Shown piece after piece: positions 47,318 through 55,746 of a stretch of 64,000 nt of DNA (position 1 is the stretch's first letter; the number at the start of each line of letters is the position of its first letter). Under the pieces are notes generated by a model. The model was not told where the DNA came from. It was given only the letters and a program-made list of their open reading frames with translations, and searched no databases. The translations under genes were made by a program, and so were the position numbers. Location of the stretch: assembly GCA_963787675.1 (NCBI GenBank), contig CAWBDV010000004.1, forward strand, positions 124,001-188,000. Direction: 5' to 3'. The DNA is from JAJPKK01 sp963787675. GTDB taxonomy: Bacteria > Pseudomonadota > Alphaproteobacteria > Rhizobiales > Xanthobacteraceae.

Positions 47318-48818
47318 ATGACATGCGCCGTCCGTTGCGGACGGCCGGTGGCGGTCGTCTGCGCGCTGGCCGCCCTCGTGTTTGCATTTCCCCAAGGGAC
47401 GGCAGCGGCACCGCGAGCCGCCGAGCTTGGCCCTGAGGCCCCGCTCGCGACGCCATCGGGCGGAATTCGTCGGCCGCCTCAAGGTCGAGCCGGCGCATGG
47501 TCCGGTCGGAACGCGGGTGACGGTCACCGGCGAAGGATTTCCGGCCGGCCAGTCGATCGATCTCGTCTACTCGACCGTCACCGGGCACTGGAACGTCACC
47601 ACGGCAGAATATTTCGGCCGTGAGTTCAAGCCGGTGGCTTACCGCTTTGCAGCGGTGACGAGCGATGCCACCGGACGCATCCAGGCGACGTTCATGGCGC
47701 CCGACGACTTCGGCTTCCAGCACGACATCAGGGCCCAGCAAGGCAGCCGCCTCCTGACCCAGGATGTGTTCGACATCGACATGACGGTGAAGCTCCTGAC
47801 CGACAACGTGCCGGTCGGAGCGCCGCTGCCGATCGAAATTCACGGCATCGGCTGGCGCGAGCTCGAAGACAGCTGGGTGCTGCTCTACGACAACCGCTAT
47901 ACCGGGTGGATTTCGGTCACCACGACCTTCGGCAGTGCGCATTTCACGGTGCCGGCGACTGGGCGGCCCGGGCGACACGTGCTCGAAGTGATCCACTCCG
48001 ATTTCACGTTCCCCTATCGCAACAAGCAGCAGTCGCCGTCTCCTGATCGCCCGCAATTCAAGATCGGCTTCAACATCACGCCGGGCGCGCCGGTGTTGCC
48101 GAAACCGCCGGCGGAGCAGTCCCAAACCCAGGTGCGCCGCCTGCCGGCGCCGGGCGATCTCGTTGCGACCCCGGCGTTCGCCGGCGTCGGCCAGCCGATC
48201 GTCGTCCGCGGCTCTGGCTACGCGCCGGGCAAGTCAGTGGCACTCAACTGGATGACCTATGTGGGCAACCGTATGACCGGTCGCGGCTGGGAAGAGAACT
48301 CCCGCAAGGTCGCCGAGGCGAAGGCCGATAAGTCCGGTAACGTGGCGTTCTATCTTACGGCGCCCGACGATCTCGGTGGCGCGCACGTCATGTGGACCGA
48401 CGCCGAAAGCTCGGGCGGGACCCGCAAGACCGGCAACTTCTGGATTGCGCCGACCGCCTTCCCGCTCGACGTGCCGCGCGGACCAGTCGAGACCACGTTC
48501 AAGGTCCATCTCAAAGGCGTCGGCTGGAGCGAGACCGCCAACATCTACACCATCGTCTACGACAATGGGCTGACCGGCTATGCCTGCGGCTTCAACAGCC
48601 AGGGCGACGTCGAAATCATCATGCAGGCGACCGGCGAGCCGGGCTGGCATTTCATCGACCTCTATCCGGCCATCTACAAGGGCCAGGAAAAGCGGCCGAT
48701 CAACTTCCGCCTGCCGGAACTGACCGGCGATCAGGATCACCCCGGCGAGGACCTCCCGATATTCCACTTCGCCTTCGAGGTGACGCCGGACGGCGTGCGC
48801 GTCGGCGGCTCGGAGTAG
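47318..48818 (+). CDS. Secreted protein with four Ig/TIG-like segments, apparent frameshift after signal peptide
   Basis: A signal peptide reads from ATG 47318 (MTCAVRCGRPVAVVCALAALVFAFPQG). The mature domain (EFVGRLKVEPAHGPVGTRVTV onwards to 48818) is in the next frame. Removing one G of GGG at 47458-47460 joins them as ...ATPSAEFVGRL. This is a sequencing error, a strain-specific frameshift, or a broken gene. The mature part (about 450 residues) has four beta-rich segments in an A-B-A-B order: A segments share VGTRVTVTGEGFPAGQS / VGQPIVVRGSGYAPGKS, and B segments share IHGIGW...YDNRYTGW / LKGVGW...YDNGLTGY. Function unknown. Confidence 0.7.
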
Positions 48819-49108
48819 AATCGGTCGCTTCACCTCTCGCTGCCAGAGGACAAGTTCGACCGGGCGTAGCGAGAGGATTCGCGGCAAATGTGAGCTTGTG
48901 TAAAGGCCTCCTCGCCCGGACTCCCGGTGCCCACAGCGGGCGCGGGAGAAGCGGAACTGCATGTGATTGTTCTCCCTTTACCCTCTAGTAGGTGCAGGAG
49001 GCGGAGCAAGGGTGGGACGCCACAGCGTTTCAATGCCGGCTCACAGGCGTCAGAGTCACCCTCGCGCGAAAGTGGCAGATGTGCGACACTTCGACCGATT
49101 CTAAGAAC

Positions 49109-49136
49109 TTGATCTTAAGCCTTGTTGACTTAAATA
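49109..49136 (+). promoter_or_regulatory. Candidate promoter-operator of the AT-rich toxin-antitoxin-like trio
   Basis: TTGATC and TAAATA are 16 bp apart, with the inverted repeat TTAAG-N9-CTTAA (49115-49133) in the spacer. This is a normal place for autorepression by a helix-turn-helix antitoxin. The rest of 48819-49108 shows only GC-rich non-coding DNA. Confidence 0.4.
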
Positions 49137-49157
49137 GCAACAGTATTAGAGTTAGCT

Positions 49158-49628
49158 TTGGCCCGACGGCTGTTCAGGTTGGATCCCGCGCTTGAAGCCA
49201 ATGAACGTGAGTGGCGATTCATTCATACTTCACCTCGTTTCCGTGAGCGGGTCGAAACGGAGCTTCCGAACTGGACATCTAGTTGGAAAGTCGAGGTCGA
49301 CCCGGCACAGCAACTCGATGCCTTAGTCGAGGTATTTTGTTCTGGTGAAACCCTAACTTTCGGACCGCAGTTTAAGCCGCTAACTCACATCAAAGATGGT
49401 ATATGGGAATTGAAAACGCCGGACCTGCGAATCTTTGGATGGTTCTGCAAAAAAGATCACTTCATTGCGGGAACGATGGACGTCACATTCAACATAAAGA
49501 AATACAATTTGTATGCGGGGTATGCGGGCGAAGTTGAGAGGTTTCGTAATCAGCTTGATCTAAACGAACCAAAGTATGTGGTAGGTGAGAACCCCGATGT
49601 CGTCGTTTCAAATTACGATCACCCCTAG
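49158..49628 (+). CDS. RelE/HigB-like toxin candidate
   Basis: This 156-residue protein has a probable TTG start at 49158 (LARRLFRLDPALEANEREWRF), the only start option before a stop at 49131. The core HIKDGIWELKTPDLRIFGWFCKKDHFIAG recalls the central strands of HigB/Gp49-type RelE-superfamily toxins (DGIWELR..RIFYF). It has an unusually long, acidic N-terminus. It overlaps the HTH gene by 32 bp in the toxin-first order of higBA. The region is much richer in A+T than its flanks. Toxicity is inferred, not shown. Confidence 0.6.
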   Translation: MARRLFRLDPALEANEREWRFIHTSPRFRERVETELPNWTSSWKVEVDPAQQLDALVEVFCSGETLTFGPQFKPLTHIKDGIWELKTPDLRIFGWFCKKDHFIAGTMDVTFNIKKYNLYAGYAGEVERFRNQLDLNEPKYVVGENPDVVVSNYDHP

Positions 49629-49983
49629 TCGACGTGCTGCCGGCCGATTCGTCTCTAGGGTTCGGCGTGCGATCCAAAAGGCACTGGCTGAAGAAGCCGA
49701 AAAACATGGCACGACTCAATCTGATCTTGCGCGGGCGATTGGCGTGAATCGATCTGTTATCAGCCGGGAAATTCGCGGACATAAAGATTTAACTCTAGGA
49801 CGGGTTGGCGAACTCGCCTGGGCATTAGGACGCGTGCCATCATTCGAATTGTTAGAAGGCAATGTCACCATTGACCCCAACATTCCGGTCTCGATCAGCG
49901 TGATACCACAAGAGCGACTTGGTTTGGTGTTGGCAACCAATCTAAAAGGAGAAGTCCCACACATGGTGGGACTAGTTAGCTAG
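49597..49983 (+). CDS. XRE-type helix-turn-helix protein (antitoxin candidate)
   Basis: This 128-residue protein starts at ATG 49597 (MSSFQITITPSRRAAGRF). The XRE helix-turn-helix is TTQSDLARAIGVNRSVISREIRG (about residues 38-60), followed by LTLGRVGELAWALGRVPSFELL. A C-terminal beta-rich tail of about 45 residues may contact the toxin. Its stop shares a base with the next start (TAGTG), coupling the third gene. Confidence 0.82.
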   Translation: MSSFQITITPSRRAAGRFVSRVRRAIQKALAEEAEKHGTTQSDLARAIGVNRSVISREIRGHKDLTLGRVGELAWALGRVPSFELLEGNVTIDPNIPVSISVIPQERLGLVLATNLKGEVPHMVGLVS

Positions 49984-50498
49984 TGGTCACGTCGCGCGAT
50001 GCGTGGGGCTTTTCGTTGTTTTGTGACGACATTCGCCCCGAGATCGGTGGTAAAATGAGTGTGATGGGAATTTATCAATCGGATATGATATCCCCACCAA
50101 ATTTTATATTTCCATTAGTAATTCCAAAATTCTGTATTCTAATTAAATACTATGAGCTGAAAGATGCCTTCAGCGATGATATCAATGTCCGCGTTTTTAT
50201 GCCCGGCGATGCGAAAGATGCACCTTCAATAGCCCTGCCATTTCCCCGCACGCAATTGAATGCAGAAATGCCGCCGCCTTGTCCTCTAGAAGAAGATCAG
50301 GAAAGAGTTTTCAATTTTACATTTCCGCTCACGATTGCGCCTTTTCAGGTCAAGCAAGAGGGATTCGCAAAGGTTCGAGTCCTTTGCGGCGCCATTACTA
50401 CAAATCTTGGGTCCTTATTGATACGAACTGCGCGTCCGGGCGAACAGGTACCCGGTTTGGGTCCTCAACCGGGGCCAATCCCCCAACCAGCCGGCTAA
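49983..50498 (+). CDS. DUF6941-like uncharacterised protein, third gene of the TA-like trio
   Basis: This 171-residue protein starts at GTG 49983, overlapping the HTH stop by one base. Features are FSLFCDDIRPEIGGKMSVMGIYQSDM near the N-terminus and a beta-rich middle, ending in a Pro/Gly tail. The CDDIR-x-E-x-GGK-x-S opening resembles DUF6941 proteins, whose role is unknown. The DNA is distinctly AT-rich (for example around 50090-50160), marking recent transfer. The co-directional coupled arrangement suggests it functions with the toxin-antitoxin pair. Confidence 0.7.
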   Translation: MVTSRDAWGFSLFCDDIRPEIGGKMSVMGIYQSDMISPPNFIFPLVIPKFCILIKYYELKDAFSDDINVRVFMPGDAKDAPSIALPFPRTQLNAEMPPPCPLEEDQERVFNFTFPLTIAPFQVKQEGFAKVRVLCGAITTNLGSLLIRTARPGEQVPGLGPQPGPIPQPAG

Positions 50499-50736
50499 CT
50501 AGGCCACGCTCGATCGCATATCTCCGCCGATACGCATTTCTTTGCTCTCGCTGGCCATCTTTTCCCAACCCTCAACTAGCTCCGTGACGATGGACGGGCT
50601 TGACATGCTAGGCAGCGTCGCGGGCGAGCATTCTCAACATTCCTACTACTTGAAATTTTCACGGCTTTAGCAGAAAGCGTTCAAGCATCGGCCGACCGGT
50701 CGACGCTGTTACGGGCATCATCTGCGGGGGGACATC

Positions 50737-51978
50737 ATGGCACCAGCGGTATCGCCGCTCGCGCCTTCCAATTTTCCGGATATGCCGGCGATCGCCGGCG
50801 TGCGGCTTGCGACGGCGGCCGCCGGGATTCGCTACAAGGGACGCACTGACGTCGTGCTGGCGCTGTTCGACAAGGGAACGACCGTCGCCGGCGTGCTCAC
50901 CCGGTCGAAGTGCCCGTCGGCACCGGTCGACTGGTGTCGCGCGCACCTCAAAGCCGGCACTGCCCGCGCGCTCGTCGTCAATTCCGGCAATGCCAATGCT
51001 TTCACCGGCCGCACCGGCCGGCAGGCCGTCGCCTACACGGCGGCGAGCGCGGCGAAGGCGGCGCACTGCAAAGCCTCAGAGGTGTTGCTGGCCTCGACGG
51101 GCGTCATCGGCGAGCCGCTCAATGCCCACGCGTTTGACGGCGTGATGGCAAAGCTTGTCGCCGATGCGCAGCCGGCCGGCTTCGGCGACGCGGCCAAGGC
51201 GATCATGACGACCGACACCTTCCCCAAGGCCGCGGTCGAGACGGCGAAGCTCGGCGGCGCGACGGTCACGATCTGCGGCATCGCCAAAGGCGCCGGCATG
51301 ATCGCGCCCGACATGGCGACCATGCTGTCCTTCGTCTTCACCGATGCGCCGATCGCGGCGCCGGCGCTCAAGGTGCTGCTGACGGAAGGCGTCGCCAACA
51401 GCTTCAATGCCGTCACCATTGACGGCGACACCTCGACCTCGGACACGCTCCTCGCCTTCGCGACGGGCGCTGCTGCAGCGCAGGGCGCGCCTCGAATTTC
51501 GCGCGCGTCCGATCCGCGGCTCAAAGGCTTCACCAAGGCCTTCGGCACGGTGCTCGGCACGCTCGCGGAACTCGTGGCGCGAGATGGTGAAGGCGCGCGC
51601 AAGCTCGTGGAAGTCATCGTCGAGGGGGCGGTGTCGAACCCCTCGGCGCGACGAATCGCGATGTCGATTGCCAATTCGCCACTCGTGAAGACCGCGATTG
51701 CCGGCGAGGATGCCAATTGGGGCCGCGTCGTCATGGCCGTAGGCAAGGCCGGCGAGCCCGCCGATCGCGACCGCCTGTCGATCTGGTTCAACGGCATCCG
51801 CGTCGCCCATAAGGGGATGCGCGATCCGAGCTATAAGGAGGCCCAGGTCGCGGCCGAGATGAAGCAGCAGGTCATCGCGCTCAAGGTGTCGCTTGGTCTC
51901 GGGCGCGGTCGCGACCGGGTGCTCACCTGCGACCTCACCAAAGAGTATGTCGCCATCAATGGCGACTACCGCTCGTGA
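50737..51978 (+). CDS. argJ: Bifunctional ornithine acetyltransferase / N-acetylglutamate synthase
   Basis: This 413-residue enzyme recycles the acetyl group in arginine biosynthesis. The self-cleavage site Ala194|Thr195 lies in KGAGMIAPDMATMLSF, with Thr195 the nucleophile of the beta chain. Other marks are LVVNSGNANAFTG, SSTGVIG-like ASTGVIGEPL, DGDTSTSDTLL and EDANWGRVVMAVGKAG. ATG 50737 follows GCGGGGGGACATC. The parvulin and secA genes often found upstream in relatives are absent; 50499-50736 contains no gene. Confidence 0.96.
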   Translation: MAPAVSPLAPSNFPDMPAIAGVRLATAAAGIRYKGRTDVVLALFDKGTTVAGVLTRSKCPSAPVDWCRAHLKAGTARALVVNSGNANAFTGRTGRQAVAYTAASAAKAAHCKASEVLLASTGVIGEPLNAHAFDGVMAKLVADAQPAGFGDAAKAIMTTDTFPKAAVETAKLGGATVTICGIAKGAGMIAPDMATMLSFVFTDAPIAAPALKVLLTEGVANSFNAVTIDGDTSTSDTLLAFATGAAAAQGAPRISRASDPRLKGFTKAFGTVLGTLAELVARDGEGARKLVEVIVEGAVSNPSARRIAMSIANSPLVKTAIAGEDANWGRVVMAVGKAGEPADRDRLSIWFNGIRVAHKGMRDPSYKEAQVAAEMKQQVIALKVSLGLGRGRDRVLTCDLTKEYVAINGDYRS

Positions 51979-52030
51979 CTTGATCGCCCACTTGGCAGCC
52001 CACGTTGGGCAACCCCACGTGTAACGTCGT

Positions 52031-52056
52031 GTCTCCTTGCCGCCCGGCAAGGAGAC
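52031..52056 (+). terminator. Terminator-like hairpin after argJ
   Basis: GTCTCCTTGCC-GCCC-GGCAAGGAGAC is a perfect 11-bp stem with a 4-base loop, 52 bp after the argJ stop. The following DNA (ATGGAATTAATCC) has no T-run, so intrinsic termination is uncertain; a stability hairpin is equally possible. Confidence 0.45.
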
Positions 52057-52103
52057 ATGGAATTAATCCGCGGCGGCAAAATTAACCAATCGGGTTGCAA
52101 ATC

Positions 52104-52520
52104 ATGGCGGGCGCAAGCGGTGTCAGGCTGGTTCTGGTTGGCGCCTGCGCGCTGATCGACGCCGACGGACGGGTTCTCCTTGCCGAGCGCCCGGCTGGGC
52201 GTGCCATGGCAGGATTATGGGAGTTTCCCGGCGGCAAGATCGAAGCCGGCGAGCGGCCGGAGCAAACCCTCATTCGCGAGCTCAAGGAGGAGCTCGGGAT
52301 TACCGTTGAGGAACCCTGCCTCGCGCCCCTGACGTTTGCGAGCCATGGTTATCCGGATTTTCATCTTCTCATGGCTCTTTACGTCTGCCGACGGTGGGAG
52401 GGGACTGCAACCCCTCAGGAGGGGCAGAGGCTTGCATGGGTGAGATCGAGCCGATTGCGGGACTATCAGATGCCGCCCGCCGACGTGCCGCTCATCCCGC
52501 ACCTCACTGCTCTTTTGTAG
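52104..52520 (+). CDS. mutT: 8-oxo-dGTP diphosphatase MutT (Nudix)
   Basis: This 138-residue protein has the Nudix box from GKIEAGE to the REL-x-EEL-G core at residues 44-66 (LIRELKEELGI), and WEFPGGK just before. It removes oxidised guanine nucleotides from the pool. ATG 52104 is preferred to TTG 52095. The argJ-mutT order is conserved in related genomes. Confidence 0.92.
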   Translation: MAGASGVRLVLVGACALIDADGRVLLAERPAGRAMAGLWEFPGGKIEAGERPEQTLIRELKEELGITVEEPCLAPLTFASHGYPDFHLLMALYVCRRWEGTATPQEGQRLAWVRSSRLRDYQMPPADVPLIPHLTALL

Positions 52521-52546
52521 AAGCGTCCCGCAAAGGGAGTGCGAGC

Positions 52547-52756
52547 ATGGGTATGCAGGCCGTCTTGAACGCCCCCCGCCTCGTCGCGCTTGCCCGCTTT
52601 GCCGGAGACGACCGCGGCGCAACCGCCATCGAATACGGGCTGATGGCCGCACTCATCAGCCTCGCGATCATTGGCACGGTCGAAGCGCTCGGGAGCTCCA
52701 TCAACTCGATGCTGTTCGGCCAGATCGTCAGCGATCTCGCGAATCTGAACAAGTAG
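52547..52756 (+). CDS. Flp-family type IVb pilin
   Basis: This 69-residue prepilin has a short basic leader (MGMQAVLNAPRLVALARFAGDDRG) followed by the Flp signature GATAIEYGLMAALISLAIIGTV, with the Glu-Tyr pair 5-6 residues after the cleavage site. An AAAGGGAG ribosome-binding site precedes ATG 52547. Flp pilins are assembled by the Tad/Cpa machinery for surface attachment; none of those genes is in the window. Confidence 0.9.
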   Translation: MGMQAVLNAPRLVALARFAGDDRGATAIEYGLMAALISLAIIGTVEALGSSINSMLFGQIVSDLANLNK

Positions 52757-52783
52757 CGCGATCGCGTCGACCTCGCGCATCAA

Positions 52784-53698
52784 TCACGGCTTCTCGCCGC
52801 TTCTGATCTCGGTTGTCCCAAGCGCATCGGCAAGCCGCGTCTTGGCCGATCCCGGCCGCAGCGGCTGCTGCTGGCTTTCGTGGGGCGACCATCCCGACAG
52901 CCAGATGATCTCGAAACTCGCCCGCACCCGGCCGTCGGCGTCGGCAAAACGGTCGGCATAGATTTCCATGGCACGCATCAGGGTCGCGCGGCGCAGCGGC
53001 ACGCGGCGGCGCTCGACAAGCGGGTTCGCGGCTCCCATGCGGCGGAGGTCATCGAGGAGCGCAAGCGGCGCCGCATAACGCACGGTCACCCGATCGGCGT
53101 CGGTCACCGGCAGGGCAAAGCCCGCGCGCTGCAGCAGCGCACCCATGTCGCGCACGTCGGCGAAGGGTGCGACCCTGGGTGATGCGCCGCCCTCGACCTC
53201 GCTTTCAGCTGCCGCGAAACTCTGCCGCAACTCGGTGAGCGTGTCGCCGCCGAGAAGCGCCGCGAGAAACAAGCCGTCCGGCCGCAGCATGCGGCGGATC
53301 TGGACGAGCACGCCCGGCAAATCGTTGACCGCTTGCAGCGCAAGACCGGACACCACGAGATCGAGCGAGGACGTAGCGAACGGCAGCGCCTCCTCGTCGG
53401 CGATGACGCGCAGCGCCGGCGGCGCGGCGTGATCGCCGGCGAGCCCATGCGCGGCATCGTAGATCGGGTCGACGGCGATCATGGTTCCGATGTTGCCGGA
53501 GCGGGCGACCGCCGCGCGCACTGCGGCGGTCGGCGTGCCGATATCCGCAGCGATCTCGAAACGGCGCAGCACGACCGCAAGACGCTCGGCGAAATCGCCG
53601 GCGATGCGGTCGATCAAAAACGTCACGGGTCCGAGCAGAAGACCGCGCCGTCGGCGCGCGCGCAACAGCATCCGGTCGAAGATGAGCGGCGGTGTCAT
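52784..53698 (-). CDS. BioC/NDUFAF5-type SAM-dependent methyltransferase
   Basis: This 304-residue protein starts at ATG 53698 (MTPPLIFDRMLLRARRRRGLLLG). It has a Rossmann-type methyltransferase core (ALRVIADEEALPFATSSLDLVVSGLALQAVNDLPG, RMLRPDGLFLAALLGGDTLTELR). The opening IFDRMLLRARRRR and the WLSGWSPHESQQQPL ending mark the NDUFAF5-like group, whose mitochondrial member hydroxylates a complex I arginine. True BioC is less likely since no bio genes are near. It is divergent from comF. Confidence 0.85.
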   Translation of the reverse strand: MTPPLIFDRMLLRARRRRGLLLGPVTFLIDRIAGDFAERLAVVLRRFEIAADIGTPTAAVRAAVARSGNIGTMIAVDPIYDAAHGLAGDHAAPPALRVIADEEALPFATSSLDLVVSGLALQAVNDLPGVLVQIRRMLRPDGLFLAALLGGDTLTELRQSFAAAESEVEGGASPRVAPFADVRDMGALLQRAGFALPVTDADRVTVRYAAPLALLDDLRRMGAANPLVERRRVPLRRATLMRAMEIYADRFADADGRVRASFEIIWLSGWSPHESQQQPLRPGSAKTRLADALGTTEIRSGEKP

Positions 53699-53754
53699 GC
53701 TCGCTGTTATCGCGCCCGCTGGTTTCGTGGTCAAAGCGGCGCTACGCTGGCGCC

Positions 53755-54564
53755 ATGTCGCACATCGAAATGGGCGATGCCCCCGAAGGCGCTCGCCGGC
53801 CAGTGCTCGGCCGGCTGGCGAACTGGGGACGCGCGACCGTCGGCATTCTGCTCGACACTGCCCTGCCGCCACTGTGCGCGTCCTGTCGTGCTCCGCTTGC
53901 CGGTATGGGCGGGCTGTGTCCGGAATGCTGGTCGCGGGTGTCGTTCATCGCACCGCCCTATTGCGACCGGCTGGGGATTCCGTTCGCCTACGATCCGGGA
54001 CCAGGCGTCCTCTCCGCCGAGGCGATCGCCGATCCGCCGGCTTACGGGCGAGCGCGCGCCGCCGTCCGCTTCGATGAAGTCGCCCGCGATCTCGTCCACC
54101 GCTTCAAGTATGGCGATCGGCTCGATCTCGCCAGCATCATGGGTGGCTGGATGGCACGGGCGGGCCGCGATTTGATTGCCGACGCTGATGCGCTGGTCCC
54201 GGTGCCGCTGCACTGGCAAAGATTGTGGGGACGGCGGTTCAATCAGGCGGCGCAATTGGCCAAGGTCGTAGCGGACGCAGCACGACTGCCCGTGCTTGGC
54301 GGGGCGCTGAAACGGGTGCGCGCGACCGCACAGCAGGTCGGCCTGTCGCGGAGCGGGCGCACGGACAATGTCCAGGGGGCGTTTGCGGTGACGCCGGAGG
54401 GCAAAGCAGCCATCGCCAGCAAGCGGCTGGTCTTGGTCGACGACGTCCTCACCTCCGGCGCGACGGTTGATGCCTGCGCCCGCACGCTGCTGCGGGCCGG
54501 CGCCGGCAACGTCGACGTCCTCGTATTTGCCCGGGTTGTCGCACCTGCACGCCCTCCCATATAG
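53755..54564 (+). CDS. comF: ComF family phosphoribosyltransferase-like protein
   Basis: This 269-residue protein has a double CxxC zinc module (LCASCRAPLAGMGGLCPECW, about 40-59) and a phosphoribosyltransferase domain with ALVPVPLHWQRLWGRRFNQAAQLA and the PRPP loop LVLVDDVLTSGATVDA. It is linked to DNA uptake and recombination in competent species, but is widely kept elsewhere. ATG 53755 is chosen; upstream in-frame residues are unlike the family. Confidence 0.92.
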   Translation: MSHIEMGDAPEGARRPVLGRLANWGRATVGILLDTALPPLCASCRAPLAGMGGLCPECWSRVSFIAPPYCDRLGIPFAYDPGPGVLSAEAIADPPAYGRARAAVRFDEVARDLVHRFKYGDRLDLASIMGGWMARAGRDLIADADALVPVPLHWQRLWGRRFNQAAQLAKVVADAARLPVLGGALKRVRATAQQVGLSRSGRTDNVQGAFAVTPEGKAAIASKRLVLVDDVLTSGATVDACARTLLRAGAGNVDVLVFARVVAPARPPI

Positions 54565-54601
54565 TGGGCGGACCGCCGCGGCGGCCACAAAGGTTAACGG
54601 G

Positions 54602-54859
54602 ATGCCACCGGTTGAGGTCTATACAACGCCCTTTTGCCCCTATTGCGTATCTGCCAAGGAACTGCTCCGCCGCAAAGGCGTGCCCTTCACCGAAATCAAT
54701 GTCGCAGGCGCACCCGACCGACGGGCCGAAATGGTGACGCGGGCGCACGGCCGCACGACCGTGCCGCAAATCTTCGTTGGCCCTCACCACGTCGGCGGCT
54801 GCGACGACCTTTATGATCTCGAGGACACCGGCAAGCTCGATCCGCTGTTAGCGGGCTGA
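54602..54859 (+). CDS. grxC: Glutaredoxin 3
   Basis: This 85-residue dithiol glutaredoxin has active-site CPYC (12-15), the cis-Pro segment TTVPQIFVGPHHVGGCDDLYDL and the expected length. It reduces disulfides with glutathione in the cytoplasm. It follows comF by 37 bp and precedes the amidase by 14 bp; this comF-grxC-nit-DUF1178 order is typical of the group. Confidence 0.96.
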   Translation: MPPVEVYTTPFCPYCVSAKELLRRKGVPFTEINVAGAPDRRAEMVTRAHGRTTVPQIFVGPHHVGGCDDLYDLEDTGKLDPLLAG

Positions 54860-54873
54860 CCACGGAGAACGAA

Positions 54874-55746
54874 ATGACCGCAGCCACGGGCAGCCCGTTC
54901 CGGGTGGGCCTCATCCAGATGCGCTCGGGCCGAACGCCTGCCGCGAACGTCGATGCAGCCGTCAAGCTCATCGGCGAAGCCAAGGCGGCCGGCGCGGAGT
55001 ATGTGCAGACTCCGGAGATGACCAACATCCTGGAGGCAAAGCGCGACGCGCTAATGGCGGCGATCGTCCCGGAAGAGCAGGACGCGAGCCTTGCCGCCTT
55101 CCGCGACGTCGCCCGCCGCCATCGACTGTGGCTGCACATCGGTTCGCTGGCGCTGAAGACTTCGCCGGACCGCGCCGTCAACCGGGGCTTCCTAATCGGG
55201 CCCGACGGCGCCATCGTCGCGCGCTATGACAAGATCCACATGTTCGACGTCGATCTCGCGAACGGCGAGAGCTACCGCGAATCGCGCAGCTATGTGCCGG
55301 GCGAGCACGCCGTTGTCGCCGATCTGCCGTGGGGCCGGCTCGGCGTCACCATCTGCTATGACCTGCGTTTTCCGGCGCTCTACCGTGCGCTGGCCGAAGC
55401 CGGCAGCATCTTTCTCGCGATTCCGTCGTCGTTCACCAAGCAAACCGGCGAGGCGCACTGGCACATCCTCAACCGTGCCCGCGCGATCGAGAACGGCTGC
55501 TTCGTGCTCGCGGCGGCCCAAGGCGGCAGCCACGAGAACGGCCGCGACACCTACGGCCATTCGATCGTGATCGATCCGTGGGGCCGGGTTCTCGCCGAAG
55601 GTGAGACCGAGCCTGGTGTCATCATGGCGGAGATCGATCCCGCCGCGGTCGCAACCGCGCGGGCGCGCATCCCGTCCCTTCAGCATGGCCGGCGCTTCGA
55701 GGTCATCGAGCCGATGGCGCTGCCGGCCCATCTCCGAGTGGTCTGA
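54874..55746 (+). CDS. Nitrilase-superfamily amidase (Nit1/deaminated glutathione amidase type)
   Basis: This 290-residue protein has the catalytic triad Glu48 (QTPEMTN), Lys120 (RYDKIHMFDVDL) and Cys161 (TICYDLRFPALYR). The KIHMFDVDL and CYDLRFP segments match the Nit1 branch, which repairs deaminated glutathione; its position after grxC agrees. Other carbon-nitrogen hydrolases cannot be excluded. It ends immediately before the DUF1178 start. Confidence 0.92.
   Translation: MTAATGSPFRVGLIQMRSGRTPAANVDAAVKLIGEAKAAGAEYVQTPEMTNILEAKRDALMAAIVPEEQDASLAAFRDVARRHRLWLHIGSLALKTSPDRAVNRGFLIGPDGAIVARYDKIHMFDVDLANGESYRESRSYVPGEHAVVADLPWGRLGVTICYDLRFPALYRALAEAGSIFLAIPSSFTKQTGEAHWHILNRARAIENGCFVLAAAQGGSHENGRDTYGHSIVIDPWGRVLAEGETEPGVIMAEIDPAAVATARARIPSLQHGRRFEVIEPMALPAHLRVV

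Noticed and set aside
50365..50395. T-arm-like hairpin AAAGG-TTCGAGT-CCTTT resembling a tRNA fragment
   Set aside because: No matching acceptor, D-arm or anticodon arm upstream, and it is inside the coding frame of the DUF6941-like gene.
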